From contig JAYEVK010000113.1 in NCBI GenBank assembly GCA_036346275.1, positions 186,001 through 250,000 of the forward strand: a DNA stretch of 64,000 nucleotides, read 5' to 3'. Below are positions 45,494-56,000 of the stretch, in pieces. The stretch comes from Otatea glauca. Taxonomy: Eukaryota > Streptophyta > Magnoliopsida > Poales > Poaceae. A program made the translations under genes and the position numbers. Each line of letters opens with the position of its first letter. The stretch's first letter is position 1. The notes beneath the pieces were generated by a model that worked only from the letters and a program-made list of their open reading frames with translations, made no database searches and was not told the origin of the DNA.

Positions 45494-47119
45494 TCTTGAA
45501 GAAAGATTGACAGCGACTCGAGAAGGCAAGAACAGCGAAGGTTAACCTTGGTGGCTGAGAGTTCAGGAAGGCGAGAAGGAGAAAGGAGAAAAGCTCATGG
45601 AAAGATGAATCGACAAGCGCGTCGTCGACCTAGTTTTTAAAGAGAGAACAGTAAGGTCTCTGCCGAATCGGCGGGAAAAAGCTACGAAACGTCTCATCCT
45701 TTCAGATTCCTCATAAATGATTTACAGGCCCGTCGCCTCGACTTACGGGGCTTGACAGAATTTGACCGGATCACGTCGAGGCCACGTCGCCCCTATGATG
45801 GGTCTCGTTTCCCACTTACCGTATTAAACGGGATGTGGATGGTCTTCAACTTGAATAAAAGCTTGTTTTCTTACGGTACGCCCCACGTTGGGCCTTTGGG
45901 TGGTTACCGCATAACGGAATCATGTACCATAAGATTGAGCCCAAACGGGCACAGATCCATGGGCGTGCTCCACGAGGGCCGAGAATGCTGTGCGTCGTTT
46001 TAAACGAGTACGGACGCCCTTCGAATCTAAATGTGATACACTCCAAGAGAGCTTAAGCCGGGTCCGACATCAGTCGGGAAAGGATATCACTCGGCCAAGA
46101 GCCGTCAAAAGTAATATGCTCCAAGAGAGCCTAAGTGAACGACATCATCGGAAAGGGTATCACTCGCCATGAGTCGCCTAAACGTGATACGCCCAAGAGA
46201 GCCTAAGCCGCTCCGGATAACCAGAAAAGATATCACTCGCCAAGAGCCATATGAAATCATGATACACTCCAAGAGAGTGGGCGTGCTCTTAGGATACGGG
46301 TATCATTCGCCATGAGCCAGATAACCTCGTTACGTCCCAAGTTGGACTAAAAACTATATCTCGCAACAATCGGATATGGGAATCGCTCGCCAAGTGCAAC
46401 GATGCGCCCAAGTCGAGCCTAAGCTATGTCTAGCGGCAGATGGACACCTCCTTTCAGGTTCAAGCAACACCCAAGGTCCAAGACGCCCTAGAACGAGACT
46501 AATACACAGTCAAGGGTCAGACGAGAGATTCTTCTACAGAAGCGCTTCGAAAGCTCGATCAAATTCCTCCCAACGCTTAACTAGTTCGGGCGCGCTTCGC
46601 TTGATGATACCACCGAGGCATGATGAGGACAAAAGCTTGAAGCAAAAGAATGGAGGCGTAGCTTAAGAGATACATTTTGAAGCGTTGGTACGCCTTTTAT
46701 AGCTAGTTCGCATTTAAATCAAGTAAGCCGGATATTAAGCGCCTAAGTCAAGAGATTTGGTGTTAATGCAACTTCAGAAGACGAAGAGTTTTTTCGGTGA
46801 ATAAGTTGTACGAGAAAAACAAGGCAACCTCAAGACCGCCTGATGGTATCAAGCGATAAAAATTAAAGGCTTCGGGCGGGAAAAGTATCGAATCTACACT
46901 TGTGACATGATAAGAAGTCTGTAAGGCTGCTCACAAATAAATTAGCTCGGTAAAAGATTTGCGCTTAAGAAAAGCAAAGGATGGAATTTATGATCGAGTT
47001 CATCATAATTAGCCTGTTGCAAAAGGAAGGTTTTTCTCGATTGGATTAGGAAACCAATCGAGATTACAGGAAGGGATCCCTGAGTAAAGCAGTCGGATCA
47101 TGAAGCACTCGGGGGCTGC
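45494..47119. other. gypsy-2 3' non-coding region
   Basis: Between the antisense gene start and the 3' LTR there is a possible promoter region, then a tandem repeat (46020-46400) and AT-rich sequence. A polypurine tract (CTCGGGGGCTGC, 47108-47119) precedes the LTR. No coding sequence is supported. Confidence 0.6.
46020..46400 (+). repeat. tandem repeat of about 75-80 bp, 4-5 copies
   Basis: TGATACACTCCAAGAGAG-type headers occur at about 46034, 46115, 46186 and 46258, each followed by CTAAGCCG-like and GGTATCACTCGCCAAGAGCC-like sequence. Copies are diverged and vary in length. Confidence 0.8.
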
Positions 47120-47661
47120 TGTGGGATATAGATTCCAGGGTATCCTCAGGAAAGGCCCAAGATGAATGCCCAGAAGATATGCTTCACATCAAGCTTCTTA
47201 ACCGTACAGAAAGGGATATATCATAACGGAAGTTGAACTTGTGATTAGAAATGATAGATACAGTTGTAATCCGAGTCGTTAGAAGGATAGATAAAGATGT
47301 AAACTCTGTCCTATAATTGACTAGAATCTTGTAACCGATCGGACTCTCCAAACCGATCAGGACTTTGTAAGCCACCCCACCCCCGCTATATAAGGGAGAG
47401 GGCGGGCAACAACATAGGGATCCGATCATCCAAGCATAGAGCAATCAAGCCATACAGCATAGAACACCTCATATCGCCCAGAGCATATTGTGCTTTGAGC
47501 AACCCTGCATCCAAGAGATCCATATAATCCCAAAGACACAGATTAGGGTATTATCTCCTCGCGAGAGCCCGAACTCAGATAAACCCCTTGTCTTGTGTGA
47601 CCATCGAGTTTGAGATCGAGCGCCTACCCCATAAATTCATTGCCGACTACAAAAGTCGACA
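47120..47661 (+). repeat. 3' LTR of gypsy-2
   Basis: The 542-bp LTR starts TGTGGGATATAG and ends AAAAGTCGACA. It is followed by the target duplication CTACC (47662-47666). Confidence 0.95.
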
Positions 47662-47666
47662 CTACC

Positions 47667-49950
47667 TGCAGTGGAAGATTCAAGTCTGGAATTGGCTTTT
47701 TCGTTGGCATCTTTCCAGTGCCAGGTCTCAACTGGCTCCCCTTCTTTCCTTGGGGCATTTTCGTGATTGGTTGTGGTAAGTCCTCTCGCTTGATTTTCCA
47801 GACGCCTCCGGTACTTTGGGTTTGAGGAGCCGATTTCTTGTTCTTTTCTTTGAGGCCTCTCAACGGGATGAGGATACCTTCGCTTTCTTTGGTATTTCCA
47901 CCCCTCCGTTCATTTCTTGCGGGTACATGCGACTTAACCATGCCCTTGGATCACAAAATGATCAGTCGTTCATTTGCTAAATTCGCCAATCAATTATCTT
48001 TCAACTTCTTGATTTGCTTCATTAGTGCGGGTCATGTGCGGGATCCCAGTGGAATGCCATATGATTTCCTGCATTTTTCATCCAAAGGTTGATTTCTCCC
48101 TAATGACGGAAACGATCCTCGTCAAATATGCAATCAATGAATCGGGTGTATGCAAGTCTCGATCATGGGTTCCAAATACCTAATTATGGATGCACTCTCA
48201 TAACCAACGATATCCCGGACTTGCGGAGAGGGCCCATTGCGATTCGATGAGGGGTGGTATAGGAACATATACCATACAACCAAATTTTTCGAGATAGGAG
48301 ATTTTGGGATGACCCGTGCACCGATTGCATAGGGAATGGATGTTGTAGGTCAAGGTGCGAAATTGATAAGAGCCGCTACGTGCAGATGCGTGTCCCCAAC
48401 AAGTGTTGGGCAAGTCACAACTCGCAAAAGCGGTTTGGCAATGAATTTAATCCTCTTTATTAGTGCTTGACTAGTCCATTCTGCGTATGGATATGCGGAT
48501 GAGTGCTCAATTGCTATTCTGTTGCGGTAATAATCATCAAATGCCTTTGAAGTAAATTCTCCGGCATTGTCCATTCAGATGGACTTCACGCGATGATCAG
48601 GGAAAGCATTCTTAATTCTTATGATCTGCGATATCAGCTTTGCAAAAGCATAGTTTCTTGTTGACAATAAGCATACATGCGACCATTTCGAGGAAGCATC
48701 GATGAGCACCATAAAGTATCGAAATGGCCCTGACAAGGGCTGAATCGGGCCACAAATATCCCCTGGATGCGTTCCAGGAATGCGGGGATTTCACTTTGCA
48801 CTTTCATGACAGAGGGTCTAGTTATTAATTTCCCGGTGGCACATGCAGGGCACACGAAATCTTCATGATTCAGGAAATTTTTTAACATTAATGCCATGAC
48901 CTTGTGAGTTGTTCACTGTGGGATATAGATTCCAGGAGATCCTCAGGAAAGGCCCAAGATGAAGGCCCAGAAGATATGCTTCACATCAAGCTTCTTAACC
49001 GTACGGAAAGGGATATATCATAACGGAAGTTGAACTTGTGTTTAGAAATGATAGATACAGTTGTAATCCGAGTCGTTAGAAGGATAGATAAAGATGTAAA
49101 CTCTGTCCTATAACCGACTAGAATCTTGTAACCTATCGGAATCTCTTATCCGATCGGGACTCTGTAAGCCGCCCCACCCCCGCTATATAAGGGAGAGGGC
49201 GGGCAACAACAGGGGGATCCGATCATCCAAGCATAGAGCAATCAAGCCATAGAGCATAGAACACCTCATATCGCCCAGAGCATATTGTGCTTTGAGCAAC
49301 CTCGGATCCAAAAGATCCATATAAACCCAAAGACACGTGATTAGGGTATTATCTCCTCGCGAGAGCCCGAACTCAGATAAACCCCTTGTCTTGTGTGACC
49401 TTCGAGTTTGAGATCGAGCGCCTACCCCATAAATTCATTGCCGACTACAAAAGTCGACATTCACTATATTCCTCATCATTCTAAGACCAGGATGACCTAA
49501 TCTACAATGCCATAAAGAAAATAACTCAGAGCTTCTAAAGACAGTCTTCAAGGAAGTATACACTTCGGGTGCATGAATATTCGTGTAGTACAACCCAGAT
49601 TCATATGAGGAATATTTTTCTCATACCATTTTTCCACATACCGCGTGCTTCACAATGCACAAGTATTCTTTGCCATTTTCTTCATTGGTTTCTACGTGAA
49701 AACCATTGGCGTGGATGTCTTTGAAACTTAAGAGAGTGCGCGTTGATTCAGGGTACAAAAGGGCTTCTTCAATTACCAAAGTTGTACCCATTGGAAATAT
49801 AATTGTGGCTCTTCCAGAGCCTATTATATAAGAATCGCTTCCTGCGATCGTAGTAATCCTTCCAGCGTTCTTCGTGATCGACTGAAAGAATTTGGACTCT
49901 CTTAAGATGGTATTTGTTGTGCCACTATCAACAATACATATATCCTCCAT
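47667..49950 (-). pseudogene. copia-2 protease and integrase (broken and interrupted)
   Basis: From 49950 down the frame encodes the protease start MEDICIVDSGTTNTILRE with the active-site DSG, open to 49621. The GAG-pre-integrase part reads LGHPGLRMMRNIV up to the solo-LTR insertion at 48917-49459 and resumes NNSQGHG at its other side. The integrase pieces are HEDFVCPACATGKLITRPS (about 48870-48810), DNAGEFTSKAFDDYY (48574-48520) and YLEKFGCMVYVPIPP (48290-48240). The linker to RT (47941-47667) contains RGLKEKNKKSAPQTQST and ends at the gypsy-2 target site. Several frameshifts are present. Confidence 0.9.
48917..49459 (+). repeat. solo LTR of the gypsy-2 family
   Basis: A third LTR copy (543 bp, TGTGGGATATAG...AAAAGTCGACA) stands alone inside copia-2, with a perfect 5-bp target duplication TTCAC (48912-48916 and 49460-49464). 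It arose by a separate insertion of the gypsy-2 family followed by LTR-LTR recombination. Confidence 0.95.
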
Positions 49951-50152
49951 TTGGGCGCTACACGATTTCTAAAAAAATTCAATCAGACAACGGCAAAATA
50001 ATTCAAACATTACTTGCAAATTAAAGAATACTGGAATAAAGAATAAATTGCATATTTATTTATGAGAGAAGTATGCTCTTCTAGAGCTTACAATTCATTA
50101 TTCAAAAGAATTTTGCTAACAACCATAATCTAAAAAAAATGCGATTCATGCA
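49951..50152 (-). other. AT-rich gap between copia-2 gag and protease
   Basis: About 200 bp of AT-rich, stop-rich sequence separates the gag stop (near 50153) from the protease ATG (49950). Read on the minus strand it ends in a T-rich tract followed by TAG, like a splice acceptor. Copia-1 has a similar gap (about 18740-19010). Confidence 0.5.
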
Positions 50153-51204
50153 TTAAACGGAATCTGTAAAATAAGCATTGACTTCTGCTTCTATGTCATC
50201 GACAGAAGTTTTCTCTTCATTTGCTATAAGCTTGGCTGCGGCATCGATGTCCAGGCTAGTCTGTGAGGATGAGGCAAGTGGGGTATCCAGGTCCATGGCA
50301 TCGTTATCACTAATCTTGGCAAAGTGCGCCTCTGCTGGGGCGTTTTCTTTTGCCTTCTTCTTGGCCTGATATGCGTTGATCACTTCCTTGGATTCCCGGC
50401 ATATCTTTGACCAGTGTCCCAAGTGCCACACCTGAAGCACGTTTGGTTCTGCTGTCCATACGGCTTATCGTGCGCCTTTTCCTTGTCATCCTTCTTCACT
50501 TGGGTTTTGGGCTTTCCCTTGGCCTGATACCTCTCTTTTCCACCCTACTTGCCCTTCTTTCTATGAGTGGGCTTTTTCACCTTATAACTGTTGGCATTGA
50601 CTTCTATGCCAATGCCCCTTCTAGGTGGCTGTGAGACGAAGTTCTTGCGTAGAACATCATCTTGTGACTCCGAACTTGCATGACATCAATCAGTTCGCTA
50701 TACTCCTTGTATGCGCCCGACGATAGTCATGCACTGGATAGCATTTGGGTGAAAGGTGTAGAGAGTCTTCTCAATCTTCTCCTCGTTAGTGATCTTCTTG
50801 CCACATAGGGAGAGATTGATACAAATTCTGCAGGCGTAATTGTACTCGCCACCGCTGATAGTAGTCGCAAACCTCAGGGGGACCCAATCTTGCTGTGCTT
50901 GGGGCAAGATGGTGTACTTGAGCTTTTCGAACCACTTCTGAAGTGCAGTCCAAAGTTCAAGTGCACTCTCCTCAGCCATGTATTCATTCTTCAGAGTGGC
51001 TGAGAGGTGGTGCCTGAGAAAATGCAAGACTTGATCGTTCTGCTCAGCAGTAGGTTGCTCGTCCTTCGAGGATCCTAGACCGATCGCAGCACGGAGCTTC
51101 TTGCCCCCAAGTACGATCTTCACGTCCGAAGCCCAAGTAAGGTAATTCTGACCGTGCGGGGCCAGTTCTTCAAACTCACGGTTCACGATGCCGGACATCT
51201 GCAT
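50153..51204 (-). pseudogene. copia-2 gag (broken)
   Basis: The start at 51204 opens MQMSGIVNREFEELAPHGQN, then TWASDVKIVLGGKKLRAAIG, ATLKNEYMAEESALELWTAL and EKIEKTLYTFHPNAIQC, a typical copia Gag, to a stop at 50698. In shifted frames a basic region follows (50640-50450), then the zinc-knuckle end HLGHWSKICRESKEV (from about 50425) and an acidic tail DNDAMDLDTPLAS...VNAYFTDSV ending at 50153. Gag would bind element RNA and form the particle. Confidence 0.88.
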
Positions 51205-51426
51205 GATTTCAAAATTCCGGCATTAGATTACTGCGTGTAATCTAATAGAAAATGGTTCCAAAAAACATAAAATACAGAAATTAAATTGCCATGCATTTCC
51301 AGTATACTAAATAAAGCAATGAATTCAAAATTCATAAAGAGTATTCATAAATGCACAGAATAATGGTGGGAAAAAATTTAAAACAGAGTCAAAGAATTTT
51401 CTGGCAATTTTCCTTAATTTTTTGCT

Positions 51427-51493
51427 ATTTTTTTTTCTTTTTCTTTCTTTCCTCTTCTTTCCTCTCCTTTTCTTTTCTTTCCTTTTCTTTCAC
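51427..51493. repeat. polypyrimidine/polypurine tract in the copia-2 leader
   Basis: About 65 bases of almost pure C/T on the + strand (A/G in the sense of copia-2) separate gag from the GC-rich leader. On the + strand it ends in TTTCACAG, which looks like a splice acceptor, but the element reads the other way. Confidence 0.7.
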
Positions 51494-52536
51494 AGCTGAG
51501 CGCCCTCTTGGCCTCACTTTTCTTCGCCCTATCAAGAACCGGCGGCTAGGGTTTCCATGCCCTAGACGTCGTGCACCCGCTGACGTGACTTCTTCCCTCA
51601 GACGGCGACGGCGGCAGCGAGCGAGCGTGGCAGAGCGAGGCGCACGACGAGTCTTCGTGTAGCGCGGTGCCGGGGAAGCCAAGGCGGCGGCTGCGGGCAG
51701 AGCGACTGGCGCGAGCGGCGGTTGCGACGACGCCAGGCGCTGCTGGCGCCGGGAAGCCGAGGCGGCAACGGCGGGCGGTCGCGAGCAAGACGGGCGCGGC
51801 GGCGATCGGCGGCGACCTGCGCGCGCGGCGCGGTGGAAGCCGAGGCGGCAATGGTCGTGGGTGGAGCACACGGCGCGGGCGGCGGCGCGACGACGCGCCG
51901 CACCGGGTGCGCGCGCGGCGCGCTGGCGGCGCTGCCGAGCGAGGCCGAAGCGAGGCGGTTATCGACGGTGGCTCACCTTCTTCCCGCTTGGCGTGTGTGG
52001 GAAAGCGGCGCGAGCTTTGGGCGGCGACGACACGCGGCCGCGAGGCGCGGGCGGCGCGGGTGATGCCTGACGGCTGGCCGAGGCGTCGTCTGGCGCGTTA
52101 AGCGCTTCTTGCACGGGCGCACCACGAGACAACAGGCGGCGGTCCGGGATGGTCGCGAGCCGGCGGCGACGCGCTGGCCGGCGGCGCAGACGGCGGCGCT
52201 TCGAGCAATAAGGAAGCGCGCGCCTCTTCGGCGCTGGCGGCGAGAGCGTGAGGCCGAGGCGTAGTAAGGCGGCGAGAGCAGCTCTCGTCGCCCGGCGTCT
52301 TCTTGCGTCGTCAATGTGCGGCGGGCGGCTCGGCCGAGGCGACGGCGTTGCCTTTTCTTTTTTTCGGATGAGCAAGAATGACGCTTGTACTGTTGCTTCG
52401 AGCCATCTGTAGCTTCGTGCCACGAGACGAACACAGTATCAGATGCGTAGGATAGATGCATGCATAGAATCAACAAGCGTTTAGATTCAATCGTCGAAAC
52501 CCACCTTTTCTCACCTTTTCAATTTGTTCACCCGTA
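51494..52536 (-). other. GC-rich leader of copia-2
   Basis: About 0.9 kb of strongly GC-rich, GCG/GGC-patterned sequence (51500-52350) lies between the primer site and gag. It is open in several frames on both strands, with Arg/Ala/Pro-rich conceptual products and no recognised motif. Its place, size and composition match the copia-1 leader, though I see no long direct identity between them. Confidence 0.6.
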
Positions 52537-52555
52537 GAGCTTCGTGCTGATAACA
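52537..52555 (-). other. tRNA primer binding site of copia-2
   Basis: The minus strand reads TGTTATCAGCACGAAGCTC right after the 5' LTR, nearly the same as in copia-1. Confidence 0.78.
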
Positions 52556-52781
52556 TGTTAAGGAACCTTGCTATCGAATAGTCCGGGGTTCCCGAACAGA
52601 TCTGAAGTGGAGAACAGAAAGAGAAAGAGAGACATGTTTAGGGAGGAACGGTGAGAGAATTTTTTATTGCTTTCTGATTCCTTGTACATTGAGGGACCCC
52701 TCTCCTCCTTATATAGTAGTCGCCTAGGGTTTCGGCTAAGGGATCATCGTGGACCTTCATAGATCACGTGATTTCCCAATA
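52556..52781 (-). repeat. 5' LTR of copia-2
   Basis: This LTR of 226 bp aligns with 34069-34290. Its first bases have changed from TGTTGGG to TATTGGG; it ends CCTTAACA. It directs transcription away from the SDR gene 264 bp to its right. Confidence 0.92.
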
Positions 52782-53045
52782 AAATATACAATATTGATAC
52801 AGTACTCGAAAAAAGAAACCTATCCCTTACTTTTTGATCGGGCGGCTTTTGGAAGCTGTAGCTGATCTGTGGCTCATACGTTAGTATCCATTGTTTGGCG
52901 CGAACTGAACTAGCTCGGCAGCCTTATCCAACCAAATCGGAACCGGGTCACTCACGACTCATGAGCCTCTGCTCTTCCTCTGCGTCCTCCTCCATCGATC
53001 TGCTGGCAATTCGCATGCCTGCCTAGCTAGTGCGTAGGTAGTTTC
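52782..53045 (+). promoter_or_regulatory. short promoter/5' leader of the SDR gene with an upstream ORF
   Basis: Only 264 bp separates the copia-2 LTR from the SDR start codon. An upstream ORF starts at 52961 (MSLCSSSASSSIDLLAIRMPA) and stops at 53024-53026, 19 bp before the main ATG. Its sequence is CT-rich. No strong TATA box is visible, so much of the original promoter may lie beyond the insertion, or the gene has a short TATA-less promoter. Confidence 0.5.
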
Positions 53046-56000
53046 ATGGGTGTGGACGTGGGCACCATGGCCATCTGCTTCTTCCCTTCCCACTTATTAC
53101 CCACCCTAAAGCAGCCTACTCCTTATTTGCCCATGGGCACCACGACGACGACGAGGAGGAGGAGCAGTCGGCGGAGGCAGATGATGATGCGCGGAACACG
53201 CAGCACCCTTATTGAGGACACTGATGATCAGCCTCCGATGACTGTGTCCATCACTGGAGCCACGGGTTTCGTTGGACGCAGATTGGTTCAGAAGCTTCTA
53301 TCTGGTACTCCTTCCCGGTCCATTAATTCCATCAAGAAATATGTATATGCATATAATTAGTTGATGTACATTCACATAATTGGTTCGTCGTTCCATCATC
53401 CATCTCATTCGTTAACTTGCTCAACTGATTCTTACAACATAGTATATATTAATTTCACTACAATTTAATCACAACTTACTTGGCTGGCTTGCTTATTGTC
53501 TCCTTATTTTCAATTTCTTGACATACTGTACATATGTATATACGCAGATGATCATAAGGTTTGCGTCTTAACACGGTCGGCCAGCAAGGCCTCATCAGTT
53601 TTTCCTGGTAAGAAGGTAATACATACGTGAGACTTTTTACCATCTTTATACCAAGAGGTAACAAAAATTTAAAAGATAGAGTTACTAAGAGGTAGAAGAG
53701 TTTAAAGGTATTTTATTGATACTTCATGGTATCTCCTAAGCGTTAAATATGATGACTCATATCTAGCATTTTATAATTTGGAAAGATATTTTAGATGAAT
53801 CCTAATAGGATAGGGATTTCTAATCTTAATAGGAGTAAGATTCCTATTTACTTTAGAGGAGAATTAGGGGGAGGTGATCATAGAGAACCTAAGCAACTAA
53901 GAAGCTATAAACCAACTTATCCAAAGCAAGATGTGCACGAAAAGATTAGAGATTAGGTTACTCTGTAGCACTAGATTCTTGTATAGAGTAAGGATCCAAT
54001 GGTCCTAAAAGGTTTGAGAGGTTTTGAGAGAGCAACAATTATTTGTACTCTTTTGAGGTTGTGCTTAAATAATTTGCGGTCGGTTTCACCAAATCTTCTC
54101 TCTCGTCGTGGTTGCTTTAATGTTGTTATTTTTGTTCTCTCTACGAGATTCATCTTTTTTGTTCTTGAGACCGTGCACGTTCGTGTCTTATCTCACAAAA
54201 CTCTGATCTGATTCGGAGACTGCTGCGCATAAGAAGGGTATCAGAGTATAAATACATGTTGTACATAAACACAATTGTAAGATCACAGACATTTTGAATG
54301 AGGCTTAATTTTACTAGCTAGCTAGCATACTGAAATCATGCATCGCTGCAGCTTCCACCTATCGGGGAGTCACAATTGCAGAAGAAGGGGATTGGGAGAA
54401 ATGCGTGAACGGCTCCACTGCTGTCGTTAACTTAGCAGGCATGCCCATAAGCACAAGGTGGTCGCCTGAGGTTTGTACCTCTATGCAGTCCAGTACTAGC
54501 TAGTATATATGCTGTCAGTTCAAGTTATGTATTACTGCATATAACCATACAAAACGTAGTTAGCTTTCCTAGGTTCTCCCCACCCCCAAAGGATGACAAT
54601 CGAACTATCAACTTATGAGCTGTAGATCTTGAGTTTCTTTTTTCTTTTGCAGATTAAGAAGGAGATCAAGAAGAGCCGAACAAATGTTACATCAAAGGTA
54701 CCTGCAGGAAGAATTTTTTTACGTCATGCCACAGCGTCATCCAGAACTAATAAACTTTGCTAATATTATTAATTTAATTGTTGAAGGTTGTGAATTACAT
54801 AAATAATGGCAGTGCTGATGCTCGGCCCTCAGTTTTTGTTAGTGCAACAGCTATTGGTTACTATGGTAAGTCGTAACAAACATAAGCTGATTAATTTCTG
54901 CAAGTTGGTGTGGATTGTAATCTTTCAGTTGTCAATGCAAACTGCAGGTACCAGTGAAATCCATAGCTTCGATGAGTCAAGTCCATCAGGCAATGACTAC
55001 CTAGCAGAGGTAAGCATGTACTCCTAGATATCTAGCCTAGCTTGCCTGGGTTTATTAATTAATTTATAATGCAACTTAGTTACATAGTACTCCGGCCATA
55101 TGCATTGCTGCAGGTGTGTAGAGAATGGGAGGCGAGGGCACGTGAAGTAAATGAAGATGTTCGGCTTGTGCTTCTTCGGATAGGGGTTGTTCTTGGCAAG
55201 GACGGTGGTGCTCTAGGTTTTGATTAATTTGCTTGCTCTTCTCTTTCTTTCTTTGTTTCTTTGGTCGGTTGGTAAGCTGCATGTTTTGTTCTACTAGCTA
55301 GCTAGGCTTTTTAGTTGACGACTAACTTTAATCTGTCACTTACTGCATCAATTCACTGGATCGATCTGCAGCAAAGATGATCCCCCTTTTCATGATGTTT
55401 GCCGGTGGTCCTCTGGGGACGGGACGGCAATGGTAGGTAAATTTGCCACTTCTTACTCTTTTAAGTTATTATGTCTGCGTCTGATCTGATGTCTGGATAG
55501 TACATGTTCGTTCATTCAACTTTAGCATATGCATGCATACTGAATGAATGAATGAATGATATATAGGTTTTCTTGGATTCATTTGGATGACCTAGTAAAT
55601 CTCATCTACGAATCTCTAAAGAACCCCGCATACAAAGGTAACTGCAGATTCTTAGTTGGCAATAGATATGGCCAGCGCCTGGTGTTCAAGTCAGATCGAG
55701 TTGAGAGTAATTAATTTCAGAGTGAGGCGATGTAATGCTAGTATATAATAGTATAATGTAGTAATTTCGATTCCTTATTAGGTGTGATCAACGGAACTGC
55801 ACCTAACCCGGTGCGGCTATCGGAGATGTGCGAGCGGCTGGGGCAAGTTGTCGGGCGCCCCTCCTGGTTGCCGGTGCCGGAATTCGCTCTCAAAGCGGTG
55901 CTCGGGGAAGGCGCATCAGTGGTACGTACATACTCGTAGTGATACTGCTCAGTATACAGCTACTCTCTCTCCGGTCATAAATACATGTTATTTGGATATT

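Larger units (their letters stand above)
36399..47661 (+). mobile_element. Ty3/gypsy LTR retrotransposon, complete structure (gypsy-2)
   Basis: LTRs at 36399-36938 and 47120-47661 flank a 10.2-kb interior with primer site, gag, protease, RT, RNase H, integrase and a minus-strand accessory gene. The 5-bp target duplication CTACC (36394-36398 and 47662-47666) is perfect, and the insertion splits copia-2. By eye the LTRs differ at about 20 of 540 positions, so it is younger than copia-2. The gene order and the gag/RT wording match the large grass gypsy elements with a 3' antisense gene (Tat-type lineage). Internal stops and frameshifts make it non-autonomous now. Confidence 0.96.
34069..52781 (-). 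mobile_element. Ty1/copia retrotransposon with nested insertions (copia-2)
   Basis: The element runs right to left: 5' LTR 52781-52556, primer site, GC-rich leader, gag (51204-50153), protease/integrase, RT and RNase H (to 34538), duplicated 3' motif, polypurine tract and 3' LTR (34290-34069). Removing gypsy-2 (36399-47666 with one target copy) and the solo LTR (48917-49464) joins the broken frames, as PIPDLNLPLQV into ATGNNVCAHMGDEK and LGHPGLRMMRNIV into NNSQGHG. The bare element is therefore about 6.9 kb. The LTRs differ by more than 10% by eye, so it is older than its inserts. No 5-bp target duplication is seen at its ends. Confidence 0.95.

Noticed and set aside
51351..52476. Genes in the GC-rich leader of copia-2
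   Set aside because: Same reason: many overlapping open frames, repetitive composition, no motif.
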